This document shows positions 8,009-15,762 of a DNA stretch of 34,933 bases, one piece after another (positions within the stretch are counted from its first letter, which is position 1; each line of letters begins with the position of its first letter). The notes beneath the pieces were generated by a model. That model worked only from the letters and a program-made list of their open reading frames with translations. It had not been told where the DNA came from and ran no database searches. The position numbers and the translations under genes were made by a program. This stretch comes from Pseudomonadota bacterium (GTDB lineage: Bacteria; Pseudomonadota; Alphaproteobacteria; Caulobacterales; Caulobacteraceae). The stretch spans positions 1-34,933 of the forward strand of contig JAEWDF010000005.1 in assembly GCA_023390245.1 (NCBI GenBank), written 5' to 3'.

Positions 8009-9226
8009 TCAACTGACGAGCCCGCCGAGGAATTGGAAGAGGTTCAGCTTCTGTAGGTCGTTCCAGGTCGCGAACAACATAAATCCCGCCAGAAGCGCAA
8101 GACCCGCGCGATAGCCCATCTCCTGATACCGCGCCGCGACGGGCCGCCGGGCTACGGCCTCATAGCCGTAGAACAGCAGATGTCCGCCATCCAGCACGGG
8201 AATGGGCAGCAGGTTTAGAAAGCCGATTCCGATCGAAAGTATGGCCGCGAACTGGATCAGAGTCAGGAACAGGTTGATGGCGATCGCGCCCGGCGCCGGA
8301 TTGGCCTGCACCGCCGCATTGGTCAGGGCCCCGCTGACCTTGGCGATGCCCAGCGGCCCGCTGAACTGGTCGCCGGATTCGCGGCCGGTCACGAGACGGC
8401 CCAGATAGGTCAGGGTCGAGCCGATCACGTCGCCCACCTGGCGCACGCCGCCGCCCACGGCCTGGATCGGATTGTATCGGACATGGCGCACGTCCTCGCG
8501 CGCCGCCGCCAGCCCCAGGCCGATGCGCGCCACCCGCACCCGGCCCGCCAGGGCGTCCTGTTCGGTGCGCCGCTCCGGCGTGGCGACCAGTTCGACGGTC
8601 CGGCCGTCCCGCTCGACGGCGAAGCGCACGGGATCGCCGGCGCTCAGCATCACCGCGCGGGTGACCTCCGATCCGTCCTCGACCGTCGCCCCGTCGACGC
8701 CGGTGATCAGGTCGCCGACCTGGAAGCCCGCCGCCGCAGCGGGCGAGCCGGCCTGAACCTGGGCCACGCGCGCGGGCCGCAGTTCCTGGCCGAACGTCAT
8801 CAGGATGGCGGCGAAGATGGCCACGGCCAGCACGAAATTGGCCATCGGCCCGGCCGCCACGATCAGGGCGCGCTGCCACACCGGCTTGAAATGATAGTAG
8901 TCGCGCTCCGCCCCCGCGCCCTGTTCGGCGACGACGCGCCGGCGCAGTTCGTCCAGCCCGGCCTGGTCCGGCACGCTGGAAGCGTCCAAGTCGCCCGAGA
9001 ATTTCACATAGCCGCCCGCCGGGATCCAACCCACGCGCCATTCGATCCCCTGTCGGTCGGTGCGGCTGAACAGCGCCCGGCCGAAGCCGATGGCGAAGCG
9101 GTCCACCTTCACCCCGAAGGCGCGCGCGACAAGGAAATGGCCCAGTTCATGGATGGTGACGATGACCGTCAGCACCAGCAGGAACGGCACGATGTAGATC
9201 AGGACCTGACCCAGGGCGCCTAGCAT
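8009..9226 (-). CDS. rseP: site-2 protease RseP (M50 family)
   Basis: RseP is an inner-membrane zinc protease that cuts transmembrane segments, in many bacteria those of anti-sigma factors in envelope stress. The 405-residue product shows the zinc motif HELGH at 26-30 inside the first membrane helix, a periplasmic PDZ domain at about 150-225, and the third zinc ligand in PVLDGG (D346) near the C-terminus. Hydrophobic stretches near 8-30, 120-145, 315-340 and 375-395 fit the four-helix topology. ATG at 9226 is preceded by GGGAGA. Unlike gammaproteobacterial RseP I can place only one clear PDZ domain by eye. Its target here cannot be read from the window. Confidence 0.95.
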   Translation of the reverse strand: MLGALGQVLIYIVPFLLVLTVIVTIHELGHFLVARAFGVKVDRFAIGFGRALFSRTDRQGIEWRVGWIPAGGYVKFSGDLDASSVPDQAGLDELRRRVVAEQGAGAERDYYHFKPVWQRALIVAAGPMANFVLAVAIFAAILMTFGQELRPARVAQVQAGSPAAAAGFQVGDLITGVDGATVEDGSEVTRAVMLSAGDPVRFAVERDGRTVELVATPERRTEQDALAGRVRVARIGLGLAAAREDVRHVRYNPIQAVGGGVRQVGDVIGSTLTYLGRLVTGRESGDQFSGPLGIAKVSGALTNAAVQANPAPGAIAINLFLTLIQFAAILSIGIGFLNLLPIPVLDGGHLLFYGYEAVARRPVAARYQEMGYRAGLALLAGFMLFATWNDLQKLNLFQFLGGLVS

Positions 9227-9250
9227 CCGTTCTTCGTCTCCCCTGGCCGC

Positions 9251-10447
9251 TCAGGCCGCGTTTTCGAGGCCGGCGATGACGGTCCGGGCCATCCGGCGGG
9301 CCTCGCCGTCGACCGAAAGGGCCGCGCCGCAGGCGTCTCCAGGGCCGAAAGCCATCCCCGCCTTCGTCGCACGCTCAAGGGTTTCGGCGACGACTGCGGC
9401 AATATTGAGAAAGCCCAGCTTGCGGTCAAGAAAAGCCAGGGCGGCCACCTCGTTGGCGGCGTTGAAGATCGCCGGCGCGGCGCCGCCGGCCTTCAGCGCC
9501 TGCCGGGCCAGTTCCAGGGCCGGGAAACGCATCAGGTCCGGCGCCTCGAAAGTCAGCCGGCCCAGAGCCGCCAGGTCCAGCTTCGGCGCCGGCCAGGCGA
9601 TCCGGCCGGGCCAGGCCAGGGCGCAGGCGATCGGCGTGCGCATGTCCGGCGCCCCCATCTGCGCCAGGGTCGAGCCGTCCACATATTCCACAAGGCTGTG
9701 GATGATCGATTCCGGGTGGACCACCACATCGATCCGATGCACCGGCATGGCGAACAGATAGGCCGCCTCGATCATCTCCAGGCCCTTGTTGGCCATGGTG
9801 GCGCTGTCGACCGAGATCTTGGCCCCCATGCTCCAGTTCGGATGGGCCACGGCCTGTTCGGGCGTGATTCCCGCCATGCGGTCGCTCGGCGTCCGGCGGA
9901 ACGGGCCGCCCGAAGCCGTTAGCACCAGCTTCTCCACCCGCTCGGGCGCCTCCGCCGGAAACACCTGGAAGATGGCGGAATGTTCGGAATCGACCGGGAT
10001 CAGCCGCCCGCCGGCCTGGCGCACCCGTTCGATCAGGGCGGGGCCGCAGCAGACCAGGCTCTCCTTGTTGGCCAGGGCCAGGACGCCGCCGCCGGCCGCC
10101 GCCGTCCAGGCCGACTTCAGCCCCGCCGCGCCGACGATGGCGGCCATGGTCCAGTCGCACGGGCGCGAGGCCGCCTCGACGATCGCCCCCTCCCCGGCTC
10201 CCGCCTCGACGCCCGAGCCCGCCAGGGCGGCGCGGAGGTCCTCCAGGCGCGCCGGGTCGGCCGTGACCGCGATCCTGGGTTTCCAGCGGCGCGCCTGCTC
10301 GGCCAGTCGCGCGATATTGGTCCCGCCGGTCAGGGCCTCGACCTCGAAGGCGCCGGCGCCCGAACGCTCGGCCTGGTCCATCAGGTCCAGGGTCGAGGAG
10401 CCCACCGACCCGGTGGCGCCCAGCACGGTCACGCGGCGGCGGATCAT
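9251..10447 (-). CDS. dxr: 1-deoxy-D-xylulose 5-phosphate reductoisomerase
   Basis: Dxr converts DXP to MEP, the first committed step of the non-mevalonate isoprenoid pathway, using NADPH and a divalent metal. The 398-residue protein has the dinucleotide-binding motif VLGATGSVGSST at 8-19, NKESLVCCG at 127-135, and metal ligands in PVDSEHSAIFQ (D153, E155) and NKGLEMIEA (E224). The open frame extends far upstream through cdsA in a wrong frame; the ATG at 10447 overlaps the cdsA stop as ATGA and gives the family start. It supplies precursor for undecaprenyl diphosphate, made by uppS two genes upstream. Confidence 0.97.
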   Translation of the reverse strand: MIRRRVTVLGATGSVGSSTLDLMDQAERSGAGAFEVEALTGGTNIARLAEQARRWKPRIAVTADPARLEDLRAALAGSGVEAGAGEGAIVEAASRPCDWTMAAIVGAAGLKSAWTAAAGGGVLALANKESLVCCGPALIERVRQAGGRLIPVDSEHSAIFQVFPAEAPERVEKLVLTASGGPFRRTPSDRMAGITPEQAVAHPNWSMGAKISVDSATMANKGLEMIEAAYLFAMPVHRIDVVVHPESIIHSLVEYVDGSTLAQMGAPDMRTPIACALAWPGRIAWPAPKLDLAALGRLTFEAPDLMRFPALELARQALKAGGAAPAIFNAANEVAALAFLDRKLGFLNIAAVVAETLERATKAGMAFGPGDACGAALSVDGEARRMARTVIAGLENAA

Positions 10448-11262
10448 GCGCCGCGCTCGAGCATCAGGACCAGCAGCCGGCCGGCGGCGACGACCACGAC
10501 CGCGAACATCAGGCCGTCCACCCGGTCCAGCAGGCCCCCGTGCCCCGGAATGGTGTTGCCCGCGTCCTTGACCCCGAAGCGGCGCTTCAGCCCCGACTCC
10601 CACAGGTCGCCGCCCATGGTCGCCAACGCGGCGGCCAGGCCCAGGATCGCGCCCCAGAAGAGCGTCAGCCGCCCCATGTCGACCCAGGCCGTCATGACGG
10701 CGCCGGCGGCGGCCCCCGCCAGGATGCCGCCGATGAACCCCGACCAGGTCTTGTTGGGCGAAAAGCGCGGCCACAGCTTGGGGCCGCCGAAGGTGGAGCC
10801 GACTAGGTAAGCCAGGATGTCCGCCGACCAGGCCACGGCGAACACCAGCACGGTCCAGTGCAGGCCGACCGGATCGACCCCGTGCCGCAGCCAGATGAGC
10901 AGCACCGAGGGCCAACCGAGATAGAGGACGCCATAGGCCGCATCCAGGGCCTGCTGCCCTCGGCTGCGGGCATAGACGCCCGCCGCCGCCGCGCCGAACA
11001 CCAGCATCATGAAGGCGACGGACATGACGCCGAAATAGGCGGCGACCACGCTGGCGACCACGCCGAAGCTCACCGCCCCGCCCATGACGCGCCGAGCGTG
11101 GGGCGCGCTCATCGCCGCCCATTCGAACGCCAGCACGACGCTGGCGGCCAGCATCAGCGCCAGGAACCAGATCCCTCCGGCCCAGGTCGCGGCGACCGCC
11201 GCCGGCGCCAGCACGAACGCCGAAGCGGCCCTCAGGCCGATATCCCTGACCTTGACCGCCAT
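10444..11262 (-). CDS. cdsA: phosphatidate cytidylyltransferase CdsA
   Basis: CdsA makes CDP-diacylglycerol from phosphatidic acid and CTP, the branch point for phospholipid synthesis, in the inner membrane. The 272-residue product is strongly hydrophobic with about seven to eight membrane segments. It carries the family signature near the C-terminus: GLKRRFGVKDAGNTIPGHGG, with the K-D and H-G-G elements intact. The ATG at 11262 shares one base with the uppS stop (TGATG), and the stop overlaps dxr. The uppS-cdsA-dxr-rseP-bamA order is widely conserved in proteobacteria. Confidence 0.96.
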   Translation of the reverse strand: MAVKVRDIGLRAASAFVLAPAAVAATWAGGIWFLALMLAASVVLAFEWAAMSAPHARRVMGGAVSFGVVASVVAAYFGVMSVAFMMLVFGAAAAGVYARSRGQQALDAAYGVLYLGWPSVLLIWLRHGVDPVGLHWTVLVFAVAWSADILAYLVGSTFGGPKLWPRFSPNKTWSGFIGGILAGAAAGAVMTAWVDMGRLTLFWGAILGLAAALATMGGDLWESGLKRRFGVKDAGNTIPGHGGLLDRVDGLMFAVVVVAAGRLLVLMLERGA

Positions 11263-12026
11263 CAGGCCGTCGCACGCGCCGGCGGCGCCGTTTCACGGCC
11301 GCCGAAGCGACGGTCGCGCTGGCGGAAGGCGGCGACCGCCTCGCCCAGCGCCTGGGGGCCATAGTCCGGCCACAGGATGTCCTGGAACACCAGTTCGGCG
11401 TAGGCCGCCTCCCACAGCAGGAAGTTCGACAGCCGCTGCTCGCCCGAGGTGCGCACGATCAGGTCCAGCGGGGGCGAGCCGGCGGTCGCCAGCCCCTCCT
11501 CGAAGGTCCGCTCGCTGATCGGCTCGATCGTTTCCCCCGCCAGCCGTCGTTCCATGTGCCGGCGCGCGGCGTCGACCAGATCGGCCCGGCCGCCGTAGTT
11601 GAAGGCGACTTGCAGCAGGAAGCGGTCATTGTGCGCGGTCTGCGCCTCGGCGCGGTCGATGATCGCGGCGATATCGGCCGGCAGGCCCTCGCGCCGCCCC
11701 AGCACGCGCAGCCGCACGCCCGCCTTCTCCAGCCGGTTCAGATCGCTGGCGACATAGGTCCGCACCAGTCCCATCAGGTCCGACACCTCGTCCTCGGGCC
11801 GGCTCCAGTTCTCGGTTGAGAAACCGAACACGGTCAGGCACTCGACGCCGAAGTCGGGGGCGGCCTGGATGGTCCGCTTCAGCGCCCGCACGCCTTCGCG
11901 ATGGCCGATCGCGCGCGGCAGGCCCCGCGCCTTCGCCCAGCGCCCATTGCCGTCCATGATGATGGCGACGTGACGCGGACCGGTCGGTCCGTCCGGGCTC
12001 GGGCCTGAAGGCGCGGCGGCGGTCAT
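11262..12026 (-). CDS. uppS: undecaprenyl diphosphate synthase (cis-prenyltransferase)
   Basis: UppS builds the C55 lipid carrier used for peptidoglycan and O-antigen export. The product is 254 residues from the ATG at 12026. It has the catalytic aspartate in IIMDGNGRWAK (D25), FGFSTENWSRP, and the C-terminal block LIVRTSGEQRLSNFLLWE. A TTG at 12077 would add 17 residues inside the end of frr; I rejected it because those residues are unlike the family and GGAG lies 11 bases before the ATG at 12026. About 20 residues precede the conserved core, a modest Pro/Gly-rich extension. Confidence 0.95.
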   Translation of the reverse strand: MTAAAPSGPSPDGPTGPRHVAIIMDGNGRWAKARGLPRAIGHREGVRALKRTIQAAPDFGVECLTVFGFSTENWSRPEDEVSDLMGLVRTYVASDLNRLEKAGVRLRVLGRREGLPADIAAIIDRAEAQTAHNDRFLLQVAFNYGGRADLVDAARRHMERRLAGETIEPISERTFEEGLATAGSPPLDLIVRTSGEQRLSNFLLWEAAYAELVFQDILWPDYGPQALGEAVAAFRQRDRRFGGRETAPPARATA

Positions 12027-12057
12027 CTGCGGTGATACTCCAGGTCCAGGGTCCGCC

Positions 12058-12615
12058 TCAGACCTGCATGATCTCAACTTCCTTGGTCTTCAAGGCCTCG
12101 TCGATGCGCTTGACCGCCGCATCGGTATCCTTCTGGACCTCGGCCTCCATCTTCTTCTGCTCGTCCTGGCTGATGTCGCCGGCCTTCTCGGCCTTCTTCA
12201 GCTCGTCATTGGCGTCGCGGCGCACGTTGCGGACGGCGATCTTCTGCTGCTCGGCGTATTTACCGGCCAGCTTGACCAGGTCCTTGCGGCGCTCCTCGGT
12301 CAGCGGCGGGATCGGGATGCGCAGGGTCTGGCCGTCGACGACGGGATTCAGGCCCAGGTCCGCGCTGCGGATGGCCTTCTCGACCGACACCACCATGCCC
12401 TTGTCCCAGACGTTGACGGTGATCATGCGCGGCTCGGGCACGCTGATCGCCGCCACGGCGGTCAGCGGCGAGGTCGAGCCGTAGGCCTCGACCCGCACGG
12501 GCTCCAGCAGGCCGGCGTTGGCGCGGCCGGTGCGCAGGCCGGCGAACTCCTCCTTCAACGCCGCCACGGACTTGTCCATGCGGTCGCGGTAGGTCTTGAG
12601 GTCGGGCTTGGCCAT
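12058..12615 (-). CDS. frr: ribosome recycling factor
   Basis: Frr, with EF-G, splits the post-termination ribosome. The 185-residue length is exactly typical. Recognisable blocks are LKTYRDRMDKSVAALKEEFAGLRTGRAN at the N-terminus (long helix of the three-helix bundle), RMITVNVWDKGMV in the middle domain, and PPLTEERRKDLVKLAGKYAE followed by the final helices. It follows pyrH after 33 bases. The rpsB-tsf-pyrH-frr order is one of the most conserved bacterial gene strings. Confidence 0.97.
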   Translation of the reverse strand: MAKPDLKTYRDRMDKSVAALKEEFAGLRTGRANAGLLEPVRVEAYGSTSPLTAVAAISVPEPRMITVNVWDKGMVVSVEKAIRSADLGLNPVVDGQTLRIPIPPLTEERRKDLVKLAGKYAEQQKIAVRNVRRDANDELKKAEKAGDISQDEQKKMEAEVQKDTDAAVKRIDEALKTKEVEIMQV

Positions 12616-12648
12616 GTCTGTCGTCTCTCTCTTCTTATGCTCGGGCGC

Positions 12649-13383
12649 TCAGGCGGCGTTCTTGATGACCGTGAAGGTCCCTTCGCCGGTCAGCGTCCGG
12701 CGCAGCGACTTGTCCTCCCGGATGGAGAAGACCACGATCGGGATGCCCGTGTCGCGCATCATGGCGATGGCCGAGGCGTCCATCACCCGCAGGTCCTTCG
12801 CCAGCACGTCCTGATAGGTCAGGGTGTCGTAGCGGGTCGCGGTCGGGTCCTTCTTGGGGTCGGCGGTATAGACGCCATCCACGCTGGTGCCCTTCAGCAG
12901 GGCGTCGCAGCCCATTTCGGCCGCGCGCAGGGCCGCGCCCGAATCCGTGGTGAAGAACGGCGCGCCGACGCCGGCGGCGAAGATCACCACGCGGCCCTTC
13001 TCAAGGTGCCGCAGGGCGCGGCGGCGGATGTAGGGCTCGGCGATGGCCGCCATCGGAATGGCGCTCTGCACCCGGGTCGAGACGCCGATCTTCTCCAGCG
13101 CCGACTGCATGGCCAGGGCGTTCATGATGGTCGCCAGCATGCCCATGTAGTCGGCCTGGGCGCGCTCCATCCCCTGGGCCGCCTTGGACAGGCCGCGGAA
13201 GATGTTGCCGCCGCCGATGACCAGGCAGATCTCGACGCCCTCGCGCGCCACCTCGGCCACGGCGGCGGCGATGACGTCGACCGTCTTCATGTCCAGCCCA
13301 TAGGCCTGATCGCCCATCAGGACTTCGCCGGAAACCTTGAGCAGGACCCGTTTGTAGCGGAATTCGGAAGGGGCGTCGGGCAT
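12649..13383 (-). CDS. pyrH: UMP kinase PyrH
   Basis: PyrH phosphorylates UMP to UDP, feeding RNA, DNA and UDP-sugar synthesis, including the UDP-GlcNAc used by the lpx genes downstream. The 244 residues belong to the amino-acid kinase fold: RVLLKVSGEVLMGD near the N-terminus, LVIGGGNIFRG in the middle, FFTTDSGAALRAAEMGCD and KGTSVDGVYTADPKKDPTA in the second half. The ATG at 13383 has no strong Shine-Dalgarno. A sigma70-like promoter lies about 45 bases upstream, so it may also be transcribed separately from tsf. Confidence 0.97.
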   Translation of the reverse strand: MPDAPSEFRYKRVLLKVSGEVLMGDQAYGLDMKTVDVIAAAVAEVAREGVEICLVIGGGNIFRGLSKAAQGMERAQADYMGMLATIMNALAMQSALEKIGVSTRVQSAIPMAAIAEPYIRRRALRHLEKGRVVIFAAGVGAPFFTTDSGAALRAAEMGCDALLKGTSVDGVYTADPKKDPTATRYDTLTYQDVLAKDLRVMDASAIAMMRDTGIPIVVFSIREDKSLRRTLTGEGTFTVIKNAA

Positions 13384-13429
13384 GCGGGAAACGATCCGTG
13401 TACTGCGGCGCCGCTGAATCGGGCGGCTC

Positions 13430-13459
13430 CTTATAGACGAAGGGCGCGCCGGCCATCAA
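13430..13459 (-). promoter_or_regulatory. candidate promoter for pyrH-frr and downstream genes
   Basis: On the minus strand, TTGATG (13459-13454) and TATAAG (13435-13430) are separated by 18 bases in the tsf-pyrH gap, 46 bases before the pyrH ATG. The -10 matches five of six and the -35 four of six consensus positions. The call rests on sequence pattern only. Confidence 0.4.
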
Positions 13460-13520
13460 AGCCGAACGCGCCCAAACGGTGATTTCTCCTCCCCACACCA
13501 CGAGGAGGAGACAGGATTTG

Positions 13521-14462
13521 TCAGTTGCCGCCGGTCATCGAGGCGACTTCCGACGCGAAGTCCGGGCTTTCGACCTTCTCGACACCTTCACCCAACGCCA
13601 GGCGGACGAAGCCGGCCAGCTTCAGGCTGGAGGAGCCCAGTTCCTTGGCGGTGTTGGCGACCAGTTGCTCGATGGTCACGTCCGGATCCATGACGAACGG
13701 CTGCTTGGACAGCACCACGTCCTTCTGGAACTTGTTGATCTGGCCTTCCACGATCTTGGCGATCATGTTTTCCGGGCGGCCTTCTTCCTTGGCCTTTTCG
13801 GTCAGAACCTGACGTTCCTTCTCGATCGCGGCCGGGTCCAGGTCGTCGGTGTTCAGCGACAGCGGCGAGGTGGCGGCGACGTGCATGGCGATCTTGCGGC
13901 CGACTTCACGCAGCTTGGCCTTGTCGCCGTCGCCTTCCAGAGCCACCAGCACGCCGATGCGGCCCACGCTGGGCGACACCGCGTTGTGGACGTAGGTGGC
14001 GACAACGCCTTCCTCGACCGACAGACGCGCCGCGCGGCGCAGTTGCATGTTCTCGCCAATGGTGGCGATCAGGTTGGTGACCTCTTCCTGGACGGTCTTG
14101 CCGTTTTCCAGCGCGGCGCCGTGGATGGCGTCGACCGAGTGATGATCCAGGCCCAGTTGCGCGAACTGCTTGGCGGCGTTCTGGAACAGGTCGTTGCGGG
14201 CGACGAAGTCGGTTTCCGCGTTGAATTCGATGGCGGCGGCGACTTCGCCCTTGCCGTCTTCCTTCTCGGCGACCGCGACCAGGCCTTCGGCGGCGACGCG
14301 GTCGGCCTTCTTGGCGGCCTTGGACAGGCCCTTGGCGCGCAGCCAGTCGATGGCCGCTTCGATGTCGCCGTTGGTTTCGACCAGCGCCTTCTTGCAGTCC
14401 ATCATGCCGACGCCCGAACGCTCGCGAAGCTCCTTCACGAGGGCGGCAGTGATCTCGGCCAT
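13521..14462 (-). CDS. tsf: elongation factor Ts
   Basis: EF-Ts exchanges GDP for GTP on EF-Tu. The 313-residue product starts MAEITAALVKELRERSGVGMMDCKKAL, the family's N-terminal UBA-like domain and signature, then AIDWLRAKGLSKAAKKADRVAAEGLV. The core domain contains EFNAETDFVARNDLF and the closing C-terminal segment LAGFVRLALGEGVEKVE. AGGAG with seven bases of spacing precedes the ATG. It is 170 bases downstream of rpsB, separated from it by a strong hairpin. Confidence 0.97.
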   Translation of the reverse strand: MAEITAALVKELRERSGVGMMDCKKALVETNGDIEAAIDWLRAKGLSKAAKKADRVAAEGLVAVAEKEDGKGEVAAAIEFNAETDFVARNDLFQNAAKQFAQLGLDHHSVDAIHGAALENGKTVQEEVTNLIATIGENMQLRRAARLSVEEGVVATYVHNAVSPSVGRIGVLVALEGDGDKAKLREVGRKIAMHVAATSPLSLNTDDLDPAAIEKERQVLTEKAKEEGRPENMIAKIVEGQINKFQKDVVLSKQPFVMDPDVTIEQLVANTAKELGSSSLKLAGFVRLALGEGVEKVESPDFASEVASMTGGN

Positions 14463-14492
14463 GGTTCTTCTCCTATGGGATTCGTATGGGAA

Positions 14493-14519
14493 ACGGCCGG
14501 GCTGACCTAGCCCGGCCGT
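14493..14519 (-). terminator. strong hairpin between rpsB and tsf, possible attenuator
   Basis: In the minus-strand RNA an 11-base perfect stem (ACGGCCGGGCU paired with AGCCCGGCCGU) closes a five-base loop and is followed by only two more U residues, then CCC. It sits 31 bases before the tsf ATG. The stem is very stable but the U run is short, so partial termination or RNA stabilisation are both possible; it may set the S2 to EF-Ts ratio. Confidence 0.5.
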
Positions 14520-14565
14520 GTGTCGGTTTCACGCACGGCCCATTCCGGCGACGCCAGGCTCGCCG

Positions 14566-14592
14566 CGCCTTCCCGCCTTGGCGGGAATGACG
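14566..14592. repeat. REP-like palindrome in the rpsB-tsf gap
   Basis: TTCCCGCC and GGCGGGAA (14570-14577 and 14580-14587) form a palindrome, ending in GGGAATGACG. The GAATGACG/GGATGACG end recurs at 16591-16601 and 24641-24650, which marks a dispersed palindromic family. It is transcribed within the rpsB-tsf mRNA and may act as an RNA hairpin. Confidence 0.5.
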
Positions 14593-14632
14593 CGGCTCGC
14601 GATCGGGGCGTCGAGACTGAGCCGTCGGGCGA

Positions 14633-15520
14633 TCAGCCCGTGGCCTTCTCGGTCTCGACCGCGTCCAGCGCCTCGGTGTTGGCCGAAGCGTCGTCCGAGG
14701 CCAGCAGTTCCTCGGCGGCGCCTTCCGCGCCGGCCGGGGCGGCTTCAGCTTCCGCGGCCGGAGCCGGGGCTTCGCGCAGCATCGGCTCGACCGGAGCTTC
14801 CGAAGCGCCCAGGTCCACGCCCGAGGCCGAGGCGCCGGCGGCCAGGCCGTCCAGCACCGCGTCGGCGATCAGGTCGCAGTAGGTCTGGATGGCGCGCGCG
14901 GCGTCGTCGTTGCCCGGGATCGGATAGGTGATGCCGTCCGGGTCCGAGTTGGTGTCCAGGATGGCGATGATCGGAATGTTCAGCTTGCGGGCTTCTTGGA
15001 TCGCGATCGCTTCCTTGTTGGTGTCGATCACGAACATGATGTCCGGAATGGAGCCCATGTCCTTGATGCCGCCCAGCGACAGCTCCAGCTTGTCCTTCTC
15101 GCGCTGAAGGGTCAGCAGTTCCTTCTTGTTGCGGCCTTCGCCGCCGGTCTCGACGATCTGCTCCAGCTCGCGCAGGCGGGCGATGGAGTTCGAGACGGTG
15201 CGCCAGTTGGTCAGAGTGCCGCCCAGCCAGCGGTTGTTCATGTAGTATTGGGCGCAGCGCTTGGCGGCTTCGGCGACCGGATCGGCGGCTTGGCGCTTGG
15301 TGCCGACGAACAGCACGCGGCCGCCCTTGGCGGCGACGTCGCGGACCGCGACCAGGGCCTGGTGCAGCAGCGGGATCGACTGCGACAGGTCGATGATGTG
15401 GATGTTCGAGCGCGAGCCGAAGATGTAGCGTTCCATCTTCGGGTTCCAGCGGTGCGTCTGGTGGCCGAAGTGCGCGCCGGCTTCCAGCAGGGTGCGCATG
15501 GAGAATTCAGGCAGAGCCAT
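14633..15520 (-). CDS. rpsB: 30S ribosomal protein S2 with C-terminal extension
   Basis: S2 is assembled late on the small subunit near S1. Conserved S2 blocks are present: LEAGAHFGHQTHRWNPKM near the N-terminus, RVLFVGTKRQA, NNRWLGGTLTNW and PIIAILDTNSDPDGITYPIPGNDDA. The 295 residues exceed the roughly 240 of E. coli S2: the last 60 or so are rich in Ala, Glu and Pro (APAPAAEAEAAPAG and similar) and look disordered and acidic. AAAGGA lies about ten bases before the ATG. It heads the long translation and envelope gene series. Confidence 0.97.
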   Translation of the reverse strand: MALPEFSMRTLLEAGAHFGHQTHRWNPKMERYIFGSRSNIHIIDLSQSIPLLHQALVAVRDVAAKGGRVLFVGTKRQAADPVAEAAKRCAQYYMNNRWLGGTLTNWRTVSNSIARLRELEQIVETGGEGRNKKELLTLQREKDKLELSLGGIKDMGSIPDIMFVIDTNKEAIAIQEARKLNIPIIAILDTNSDPDGITYPIPGNDDAARAIQTYCDLIADAVLDGLAAGASASGVDLGASEAPVEPMLREAPAPAAEAEAAPAGAEGAAEELLASDDASANTEALDAVETEKATG

Positions 15521-15563
15521 GATCGTTCAGTCCTTTTTCCGATCGACGTGGCGCGGGCCTTAA

Positions 15564-15581
15564 AAGAGCCGGACGGCTCCT
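15564..15581 (-). promoter_or_regulatory. rpsB leader hairpin followed by U run
   Basis: In the minus-strand RNA, GAGCC-GUCC-GGCUC makes a five-pair stem with a four-base loop, extendable by a G-U and an A-U pair, directly followed by UUUU. It lies about 45-60 bases before the rpsB ATG, inside the predicted leader. It resembles a weak terminator or an autoregulatory leader element; it does not match any S2 leader motif that I can recall in detail. Confidence 0.35.
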
Positions 15582-15646
15582 CGGAATGGAGCGGATCGGG
15601 ATGTCTCCCCGAAGCGCGCCTGGCCCGCGTTGCGAAATGCGCGGGC

Positions 15647-15675
15647 GATGTAGGCGGGATCGGCGCAAAAGGCAA
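15647..15675 (-). promoter_or_regulatory. candidate rpsB promoter
   Basis: Minus-strand TTGCCT (15675-15670), 17 bases of spacer and TACATC (15652-15647). The extended -10 CCTACATC is close to the GCTANAWC described for Caulobacter housekeeping promoters. It predicts a leader of about 120 bases before rpsB. Confidence 0.45.
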
Positions 15676-15685
15676 GCCTGACGCA

Positions 15686-15717
15686 GGAAGGGCGGCCCCT
15701 TGCGGCGCCGCCCTCCC
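15686..15717 (-). terminator. hairpin downstream of the DUF4142 gene
   Basis: AGGGCGGC (15689-15696) and GCCGCCCT (15707-15714) form a perfect eight-pair stem, extended by one wobble and two G-C pairs, around an inner CC-GCAA-GG loop. It lies about 45 bases after the DUF4142 stop. The RNA after the stem is only modestly U-rich, so it is a probable but imperfect terminator. A 13-base tandem repeat (CCCTTTCGATT unit) lies beside it at 15716-15740. Confidence 0.55.
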
Positions 15718-15762
15718 CTTTCGATTCGCCCTTTCGATTGGACCTGTCGACCGGGCCGACGT

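Noticed and set aside
7992..8012. TTG start for bamA at 8012
   Set aside because: It would add seven residues before the ATG at 7991, delays the signal peptide and overlaps the rseP stop without a ribosome binding site; ATG starts fit better.
6402..8114. Plus-strand open frame of 570 codons over bamA
   Set aside because: Antisense shadow with no recognisable domain.
12027..12077. TTG start for uppS at 12077
   Set aside because: It lies inside frr and adds residues unlike the family; ATG at 12026 is preferred.
15716..15740. Tandem 13-base repeat near the DUF4142 terminator as a CRISPR or phase-variable tract
   Set aside because: Only two copies and no spacer structure; it is too short to interpret.
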